The notes under the pieces are model-generated. The model was not told the origin of the DNA and made no database searches. It worked only from the letters and a program-made list of their open reading frames with translations. This document shows, one piece after another, positions 35,458 through 45,400 of a stretch of DNA of 64,000 bases. The first letter of the stretch is position 1; each line of letters opens with the position of its first letter. The position numbers were made by a program, and so were the translations under genes. Source of the stretch: Siphonodentalium dalli (Eukaryota > Mollusca > Scaphopoda > Gadilida > Siphonodentaliidae); assembly GCA_032622095.1 (NCBI GenBank), contig CP136062.1:151896875-151960874 (forward strand), in the 5' to 3' direction.

Positions 35458-35862
35458 TCAGAGACAAGGGAGGTGCCTGAATGACAAGGGATGTGCCTGA
35501 ATGACAAGGGAGGTGCCTGAATGACAAGGGATGTGCCTGAATGACAAGGGAGGTGCCTGAATGACAAGGGAGGTGCCTGAATGACAAGGGAGGTGCCTGA
35601 ATGACAAGGGCCTGAATGACAAGGGATGTGCCTGAATGCCAAGGGAGGTGCCTGAATGACAAGAGAGGTGCCTGAATGACAAGGGAGGTGCCTGAATAAC
35701 AAGGGAGGTGCCTGAATGACAAGGGATGTGCCTGAATAACAAGGGAGGTGCCTGAATGACAAGGGAGGTGCCTGAATGACAAAGGAGGTGCCTGAATGAC
35801 AAGGGATGTGCCTGAATGACAAGGGATGTGCCTGAATGACAAGGGAGGTGTCTGAGAACACG
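35458..35862. repeat. 20-bp minisatellite, about 20 copies
   Basis: The unit CCTGAATGACAAGGGAGGTG is repeated with sparse substitutions (GGGATGTG, AATAACAA) and one shortened unit near 35610. Twenty is not a multiple of three, so all three minus-strand frames read the same cyclic peptide without a stop. This accounts for the three overlapping long frames, which are not genes. Confidence 0.9.
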
Positions 35863-36017
35863 GGACTTTTTATTTATTTGGCCTAACAGTGCAAAGAATA
35901 TCAGAGGTGTATGTAGGGCTTCACGGTATCCGGATTATATGTATGCAGAGACTGTTACAAGCCCTTCTGTTCCTAATCAACTGAAAGCAGAATTCTGTTT
36001 TTTTTACTGCTCCAATA

Positions 36018-36136
36018 GATATCCCACCATGAATCTAAAAGCTCCTGGTAATAACATATCCATTCCGAATTTCAATAGATATACCACCTTGAATCTAAAA
36101 GCTTCTGGTAATAACATATCCATTCAGAATTTCCGA
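36018..36136. repeat. 59-bp tandem duplication near the F-box/UBC gene 3' end
   Basis: AATCTAAAAGCTCCTGGTAA with ATAACATATCCATTC is followed 59 bp later by a near-identical copy. It lies just downstream of the minus-strand stop codon at 36154, so it is probably in the 3' UTR. Confidence 0.6.
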
Positions 36137-36153
36137 CGTGCTGTAGTTTTAGA

Positions 36154-36472
36154 TCACTTGATATCCAATGAGTTAAAATCGATATCGAGTGGAGTAAGAT
36201 AATCATGCATCGCATATTTCCATGTCCATATTCTCGATACTCGGTCGAACTCTTCCTTATCCTGTGAATACAGCAGTCCGATTGAAGGTTCCATACACAC
36301 ATGACAGAAGGGATCGGTCAGTAGAGACTGAATGCTTATAAGAACCTTTGAAATTGTCAGAGCCAAACTCCAGTTATGGTGAATAGAGTCCACACCTACG
36401 TCGCCATGACGACTGATGTTTGGATGAAATATCTTTGTGATGAATCTGACTTTTGGCGGCTTCATGGGATAA
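36154..36472 (-). CDS. F-box/pseudo-E2 gene, exon 7 (C-terminal half of UBC fold and stop)
   Basis: Acceptor CTTTTCAG. It begins by completing a serine codon and reads YPMKPPKVRFITKIFHPNI, then RHGDVGVDSIHHNW where active E2s have cysteine in place of the second glycine, then the ALTISKVLISIQSLL helix and WTWKYAMHDYL. It ends SLDIK and TGA. Confidence 0.9.
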
Positions 36473-39400
36473 CTGAAAAGGAATGAATATTACAAGTTTT
36501 TACTGAATATATAAAGCATGATATAAATGAAAGCGTCAATGACACTCTAGCTCAACTTGGAGAGGGGATCATTTAATGTGTTACAGTAAATTTAACGATT
36601 AGGAATGCGGAAATTGAAATGTGTAAGTAATACTAAGACGGCTGCCGGTGGCCATGTTTTCATCGAAAATTGTTCAAATTCGATAACTCCCATCTAGAGG
36701 TGATCATAAACATGCCTGTAAATTTTCAAAACTAATAAAGCCTCGCATATATAAGAGAATACATTGGCAATATTAAGCAACCTTGTAAGACAGTGCATTC
36801 TCTTATATATATATGAGGCTCCATATGGGAGACTCGCATATATAAGAGAATGCACTAGCAGTCGGGATCTTTAATGCTGCACCAGCGCATGAAAGGCCTA
36901 AAGAGTGAATCGTCTAAACTAGAAACCCATAAATTCTCCATGTAAAGGTTCTAGGGAGATCAACATACCTGTCGGGAATTTGTAAATACAAGAGAAACAA
37001 TCCGCCTTCATACGAGCTACCCTGTGGTCCTGTTATCGAGAGATCAACATACCTGTCAGGAATTTGTAAATACAAGAGAAACAATCCGCCTTCATACGAG
37101 CTACCCTGTGGCCCTGTTATCGAGAGGGAGATCAACATACCTGTCAGGAATTTGTAAATACAAGAGAAACAATCTGCCTTCATACGAGCTGTCCTGTTAT
37201 CGAGAGATCAACATACCTGTCGGGAATTTGTAAATACAAGAGAAACAATCCACCTTCATACGAGCTACCCTGTGGCCCTGTTATCGAGAGATCAACATGC
37301 CTGTCGGGAATTTGTAAACACAGGAGAAACAATCCGCCTTCATACGAGCTACCCTGTGGCCCTGTTATCGAGAGATCAACATACCTGTCGGGAATTTGTA
37401 AATACAATAGAAACAATCCGCCTTCATACGAGCTGCCCTGTGGCCCTGTTATCGAGGCCTGCCAGTGGCAGCAGTGTCTGTCGAGTGGCGTGGCCTGTAT
37501 GCCCTCAGGTGGATCAGTTTTTAATGTTTTAAGCTCACTTCTCAGTCGACGATGTCGCCATGAATTTTCCTCTATTGGCGGAGTACTCTGTAAAAAAATG
37601 AACAAAAATCACTAAAAATGGACGAACTAAAGAAACAGAACTAAGGGCCATAACTCAATCAAGATATTTAGTGAAAGATCCATATACCCAATATGAATGG
37701 AATCTGTTGACATTTGTTGACAAGTTATCGAGCTAAAGGTCATACAATTGACACAAGTGGCATAACTCTGGTTAGAAAGTAGGTGCGGGCCTAATTTTCT
37801 GTTTGCAGCTGTTGCACGTGACAATACACACATAAAAAAATTGTCAGAATCCATCAATAACAGCTATGTTATATAGGTTTGGAGGCCGCCCGTCAAGCAT
37901 CACTCTTCAAACCAAAGTTTTTAATAAAATACTCAACCAAAAATAAACAGTTGTTTTTCTGAGATAAAGAAAGCTTAATTTATTGTTCAATTTAATCTAG
38001 AGAAAACCTTATCTTGCCTGACATAATGATGCAATGAAAGCATTCAACCAGAATGAATTCAAGCCACTCATCTTCCATAATTTACATTCAAATCCTTTGA
38101 TAACGGAATAGTCAGTGATAGGTAGGGGTCTTGCTGTCAGCCAAATTGGCCAATGGCCAGAAATATGAGAAAATGGCAATCACATCCTACTGAAACCTTT
38201 TCATCCAATAACAATTAATCAGCAGTTGCTCAACAGTATAGGCTTGGACTACAATTTACAAGAAGCGACATTGCTTGTTTCTGACACATGCGCATGTGTT
38301 TTATTTTTTGTGGCCCAGCTATATGGCCAAGCAAATTCAAAACGTCCAAAAGAATTTTCAGGTCAGCATACTGAATGAACGGGATAATCCATTCTGTAGT
38401 CAAAGGACATTTGCAGAATGAGGTCCCCCACAGGGTGAATTTAGTGATCCTACCCTGCACAGCGTGTTATCAATCAAATTCTGCGGACCTCATTCTGCAA
38501 ATGACAGACACACTATATCCAGAGTTGACTGTCACTATGATTCTTATAACTTACCTGTAACATCATACTCTCTAAACAGAATTTACATGGTGAACTCTCC
38601 AAGCTGAAAAACAAAACAAAATCTTAAGTAAAAAAATCCCCATAAGACAAATTTCTTGATTCGAACTTGGTCTAAACTTTTGAGTCAACCAGGTCACATA
38701 CTCGGGTAAAAATTATCAAACCAAAACAAAACTCAGTTCCAAATCATTTGGTTGTAAATGAAGATACAAAATTTCATCTCATTTCGATCATCAAAACCCA
38801 AGTTATATTCTGTAAAATTGAAATTAAGTGGAGATGATGGCCGATGCTTTATGATGGCCGATGACGGCATATGCCTGATGGTCTATCTCTTCCAATAACA
38901 AGTTTCATGGGTATAATTATTAAACTGATAATAATAAATGACTCAAATACCCCTGTCTGGAAGAGCTTCAATCAATTGAAAGTGATTTTATTTCAAATTT
39001 TCTGGTTTAATATTCATACAATCAATTTGCAAAATTTTCTGACTCGTGCTCGTTTGGAGCATACAATGTGAGATAACTCTATCTAAAATTTAAAAAATAA
39101 TAATGAAAAAATGTCCCACTTAATTATTCCATTACAAACAAAAATATAAATATAAAATCAATATTAATTGATAGAATTAGACAGGTATCTTTGACTCACA
39201 TCTTTTATTTAATACCCTGGAAACTATATAAAACGTGTTTAGAAAGAGATATACCATCTTTAAACGTTTCTACACTAAAGCATTATTGATGAGTAGTTAT
39301 CCCATAGGAAATGTTCAGAAAATAAGTTCAACAAACGACCTATCGACCATAGGTCATTTGTGAACTTATTATCTAAACATTCCCCTCAATAAATAGTGGC

Positions 39401-42400
39401 TCCTTCTGCACATTTATATATCTGCCATCTGCTTTTATCACCTGAACAACCCTCCAAATGAATAATAAATCATTTTGATGTACACTTTTTAACCGACTGG
39501 GAGAATAAATTTAGTATAGAAAGGGTTAAAGACATATTATGTACTTGTTCTGGTGCGTGAAACTGATAAGTTAGTATTCAGGTGCTATACCAACTGGATG
39601 AATGTGGCATTCTACTAACATCATCTAAAATCTCAAGCAAATCGACCATACTACTCCATAGAAAACATCGTCTGAACTACGCTAATATGTAAATATTTAC
39701 TACTCGAATCGGGAGGCATCAATCGGCGGTAAACTAACGAAAACGATTTCGCCATCGGCAGTCACTGCATTTAATTAATATATAAGAATCACAGTGTGTG
39801 TTGTCAATTTAGATATAATATTTGTAAAAATAACTACTCTGAACAAGATTACTATCCATTTCTATTTGATCACCCTGCTGTAATGTTTCACATCACTTTA
39901 AATATGACAATTTTTCAAATGGGCATATATAAAGACTGATGAAACAAAAAGAATAAGACTGTTTTTTTATAAGTATAATGTGCTGAGGTTATAACACATA
40001 AGAAGTACATGTACTGAGGTTTTAAGACATGATAAGTACATGTACTGAGGTTATAAGACATAAGAAGTACATGTACTGCTGGTTTTAAGACATAATAAGT
40101 ACATGTACTGAGATATAAAACCGCTCACAGTTTTGTGTAGATCATTTTCCAGCATTTGATATCGAAATGTGGTTTATACAGCGGCCAACGGAGATGAACA
40201 AATTGTTGCCACTGTTCCTGACTAGTTTCGCTCTCCAATAAATGCCTCCATCGTGAGCATACGCTTCCCGCAGTCCACAGCGAGATATCATCCAGATACC
40301 GGAACACAACCAACAGAACTGTAAAGACAAATATCATGATAATGATATAAAGCAACTTTAACCCTTTCTATACTAAATGGATTCTCCCATTCAGTTATAA
40401 AAATGTACATTGGAATGGTATATTATTCAGTTGGAGGGGTGTTCAGGATAAATTGGAGATGGACTGTCCCAGTGGGACTAAGGATACCCCACGTGGCAGT
40501 TGAGAACAAGAGCTACGCTGGGCGTGCAAAATACGCCCTCTCTGGGGAAAATTGGCGGATGGAACCCAAATTCGAACTTGAGCTGTCTTTTCTCCTAATA
40601 AACCCACATACCAAATTTGATTGAAATCGGTTCACTCTAACTAAAGTTATCATCCGGAATTACGTCAAATAAGGGGCATAACTCTGGTGAAAATTGGGGA
40701 CGGAACCCAAATTCGAACTTGAGCTGTCTTTTCTCCTAATAAACCCACATACCTAATTTGATTGAAATCGGTTCACTCTAACTAAAGTTATCATCCGGAC
40801 AACAAATTTCAGGGATTTTCTAAGTCAAATTACGTCAAAAAAGGGGCCATAACTCTCACAAAAATTATCGGATTAAAACGAAATTCGGACTTGAGCTGTA
40901 TTTCGATATATGTAATCCACAAAAAAATGGGTTTTGCATATAAACATTCCAAAATCGAGTTATCATCCGGAAACCAAAAAACATAAGAAAAACTGAATTT
41001 TCAGAGTCGAAAAAGGGGCATAACACTGCCAAAAATGGTCGGACAGAACCCAAGTTCGAACTTAACCTGTGTTTAGGTGGGTGAAAGTAATATACCAAAT
41101 TTGGATTCATTCCGATAAACTATACTAAAGTTATCATCCGGACAACAAATGTCAAGGATTTTCTAAGTCAAAAAACGTCAAATAAGGGGCATAACTCCGG
41201 TGAAAATTGGCGGGCGGAACCCAAATTCGAACTTGAACTTACTTTTCGGCTAATAAACCCACATACTAAATTTTATTAAATTTGGTTCACTCTAACTAAA
41301 GTTATCATCCGGAAACCAGGTTAACAGACGCCCGGACGGACGCCCGGACGCACGGACGGACAGACCAATACTATAATACAACCGTTTTTTTCAAACGGGC
41401 GTATAAAAACGGCAAACAAATTGCCCAATCAGCCTCTGTATCAAGTTTTAAAAAAAAATGTCCAGAAAACGTAGGAATACAAGCTCGGACAAAGTTATGC
41501 ATGTTGCGAACATTTTCTAAGTAAAAAAGGGGGATAACTCCATAAAAAAAAAGTCTAACGAACCTCATAAATTGCTAGTGCATAGGTTCCCATGGTACAT
41601 GTACTAAATATATGTGTCAAGTTTAAAAAATAATTTACTGAAAAATGTAGGAATATATAAGCTCGGACAAATTAAGCATCTTGAGAATATTTTATAAGTA
41701 AAAAAAGGGGGATAAGTCCACACAAAAAAAGTCAGACAGACCTCATAATCGCAGGTTCCCATGGTGCTAAATATCTGTGCCCAATTAAAAAAAAAATTAC
41801 CAAAAAAGGCTGAAAAATGTCAGAATAAAAGGTTATACAAAATTGTGTCCAAGGACTGACAGATGGATAAGCTGATTCCAGTATACCCCCCCCCCCCCCC
41901 CCCCCCCCCCCCCCACATAATTAGCAGACGACAGTAAGACGAAAAAATAATACAATTGCTGATAGATTCATATTCTTTTGTGGGAAATGTTCAGAAAATA
42001 AGTCTAACAAATGACCTATGGAACTACTCGTCAATGAGTATTTAGTATAGAAAGACAGCAAACGGTATAACATTACACTTTCTATCTCTGAGTCGTACTA
42101 GCCCTTCTATTCATACAAAATGCCTTGGCAATATTTTTGCCTAGACAGAAGAAATGTCCTGACAGTATGCCCCTGACAGTACGCTATGTAATATGAGGCC
42201 GATTTAGCTCTATACTTGTCTGTTCTGTTTGGTAATGATAGGGCAAAAGTTTCATTTCTAATTTCAGTTAACCCTTCCATGACTGGAGCTTCCTGAAAGG
42301 GAGCCATGCATATATAAGAGAATACATTGGCCTAACAACATTTACCTTGACCTTATAAGCCAGTGCATTCTCTTATATATGCAAGGCTCCCTATGGGAGG

Positions 42401-45400
42401 CTTGCATATATAAGAGAATGCACTGGCACATGATATTTAATGCTGCACCAGCGCAGCTCCCGTCATTAAAGGGTTAAATATTCAAATGTAAACATATTCT
42501 GACCTTCTGGTGGCAGGGACTCCATCATTCCGACAGGGACATTCTCCGACTCCCAATCCCTTGGTAGGGTTAGCATTGATATTCTTTCAGCAAGCTTGTC
42601 AAGCTTGTAAGCCGATTTGCCGGTCTTCAACTGTTTTTCTTTTTTTGTGGGTGTGTAAAAATCTCCGACAGCTCCTGGCTCCTCGTTACCAGAATCATCC
42701 GAGTCCGCTTTCTGAAAATGGAAAAACAATATTAAATTTGTTCTTAGTAAGCCACATTAGCACAGCCGTTGAGATACACCAACTACAGTAATGCTCTAAG
42801 TAATCGATTCTTTAACGACAGCAGAATTATGGGTAACTTTTCAGGATTTAGTCAGAAATATGGCTTGTTGCCATTCATCGGAAAGCTCTCCCCGAGAGCT
42901 TTCCGATGAATGGCAACAAGCCATATTTCCGACTAAATCCTGAAAAGTTACCCATAATTCTGCTGTCGTTAAGGAGTCGATTACTTAGAGCATTTCTGTA
43001 GTAGGCATAGGAGATTCAGGTCTGGTCATGATACGTAATGTATCCCGATATAAGGTTCATGATACGAATACGAATCTAGATATCTAGATACCAAGAGACA
43101 ATAGGTCGTTTGTTGAACATATTATCTGCACATTTCCCCATCAATGAATATGAATAATTCTGCTCTTGTTATCTGTTTTTCTTCTATCGTCTGCTTTTAT
43201 TACATTAACACCCCTTTAAATGAATAATACATGTAGACTGTTCCAATGTACACTTTTATAACTGAATGGGATAATCCATTTAGTGTAGAGTGGGTTAAAG
43301 AACCATACCAGGGTCAAGAAATCCACAACCCAGGAAAATTTAAAACAGAAACCCCTGCAAGAACAACAGTGGAAATAAGCCTAAGACCCAGACTTTACTA
43401 TGTCCTCCTGTGTTTTCACACTTAATAAATTTACTCTTACATTCAACAATGAAAATAGGAAGCCAAATATAACACAAACCCCTACTGCACTTACAATATG
43501 AAGACTATAATGTTATCCCTAAATGTTACAGCGTATATATATTTTTTGCAGGTAACAAGCCGAAACTTAACGTGACATATGCTTAGTATGGCACAGTCAG
43601 TAAACTGCAACTGATGATGATGATCCTAACGAAACATCTTAGCATGTTTTCAACTCACTGGGAGTCAATTTCTGAAAATTTATTAATTCTACTTTTGGCA
43701 TAAAATGGAGGTAAGTTCTAAAACTCTTTTCAAACTTTCATTAAACCGCTCCAGGATCCAGCTGCCACATCAAAATTCATGTCATGAGAACAAGGAGCAA
43801 TTTGTCTGCAGGGCTGGCGGTCAAGAAAATCCAGGAGGGCTATTAATAGCCCTCCTAGATTTGATTAGGAGGGCTATAGCCTAGTGATGGATCGGTTTCG
43901 GTTTTTGTAGTTCGGTTTCAGTTTTAAAAAAAAACCGAAGAACCGAACCGATCATTATTTGAAGAAAAAAACGGAAAAACGGTTCCCGATTTTAAATCCG
44001 GGCAATATGCTTTTTTTCTTCTGTTTGTGGCTTTTTCCTGTTTAAAAAAATGGAAGCGTCTGCTAACTCAAAAACTAAACCAAGTCCTAGTAAATGGTAT
44101 GAACACTTTGATCGTCTGGACATTCCGATGTGATGTAATCTGGTAGAAGTTTGCAGCCATGTGCAGCTTGTAAACTATGTCGCAACATCTTAGACATCAA
44201 AGCGATCACACCGCTGTCATTGAATGTGGGTCAATCGTGCACGTGTCAAGAATTGTTACACAGTCAGGTCAAGGACGCCCACTGTTTGTGAATTTGCTGC
44301 TGTTTGCGGTTGAATTCTCAGATACTAATGCATATAATATGATAAATATGTTTTAAACATGTCGGACAGGAATAAACAGTGAAGATACCGAATTGTATCA
44401 TCTTATCGCGTTGGATTCAGCATCGATCTATATTTAATATTTATAATATACATCGATGGATTCAGTTTGCATCGGCATTTTGTCCCGTTGTTTACCTGTG
44501 ATCGCAGTTCCTTCCTCAAATATTCAACGTTATTGGGACATTATTGACTCTAATTACGGTTACTTTGAAAGTATATACTCAAATTGTATGTATTTCAGTA
44601 TAATTTCACTATCTAGTAAAAAAAAACCGAAAACGAACCGAAACAGAGGTTTTATCTCCCAGCGAATACCGAACCTAAAAAATAAAAACCGCCCATCACT
44701 ACTATAGCCCTCCTCAACTTTTACAGTTTTTATACTTTTACTTTACCTGAGATAATACTCAGGCCTGGCAGTTAATTGCAGAAGGGCTGAAAATAGCCCT
44801 CTTGGGTTGCCTTAGAAGGGCTAATAGCCCACCTAGACTTCCTCTCTTCTCTTGAATTCATGTTTAATCTGTGCAGTGGATATTTCTAGTGGCATTGAAC
44901 ACAGCCTGGTTCTTTGTTGCTGAGAACATACCAGAAGATGTCAGAGATTAGCGGAAAGTTTTTGTTATATGTCCTAACAGGTTACAGTTTCACAAAGAGA
45001 ATTTCATGTTGGCGAGTTTTTACCAGCTTAGGGGGGGGCTGAAAATAGCCCTCCTGGAGTCAATTTTGCGATGTCTGTAGCTATCAAATAGCCCGCCTCA
45101 GATTTCTGTCTGTGATAAATTGGAATCTTGGTCATTATTATATTTAGCAATGAATCTTCTTTAATATGCCTAGTAGACATCCTCCTCTTTCTCCTGTCAT
45201 CCATACATGTATGCAACACTTTCATTATGTGGGGAAATTATGTGACGGATAGGTTGTAAGACAGTCCTCAATTCTGACTTGTTACTGTCATTCGGAAGGC
45301 TATTTGTGATTTTCCCTGACCGTGTCACCTGGTCAGACTTAGACACCCACAACCCATAATAACGGTTATACCTATAAAACAAATAGGAAGCCAAATATAT

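Larger units (their letters stand above)
40358..42055. mobile_element. family D element copy 4, split by a ~1.47-kb insertion
   Basis: The left part (TTAACCCTTTCTATACTAAA ... GGAGGGGTGTTCAGGA, to about 40452) and the right part (TTAGCAGACGACAGTAAGAC ... GAGTATTTAGTATAGAAAG, from about 41921) join exactly as in the intact copy at 18098-18350. The block between them is therefore an insertion. Confidence 0.6.

Noticed and set aside
35378-35861. Three overlapping 114-154-codon minus-strand frames
   Set aside because: They are translations of a 20-bp minisatellite; each frame gives the same cyclic peptide.
36914-37605. A 141-codon frame with repeated SITGPQGSSYEGG
   Set aside because: Only the first unit is exon. 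The rest is the intronic array of exon-end duplications beyond the donor, so the frame is not the encoded protein unless introns are retained.
44456-44707. An 83-codon frame inside the hAT-like element
   Set aside because: It ends in the terminal repeat and has no transposase motifs; AT-driven.
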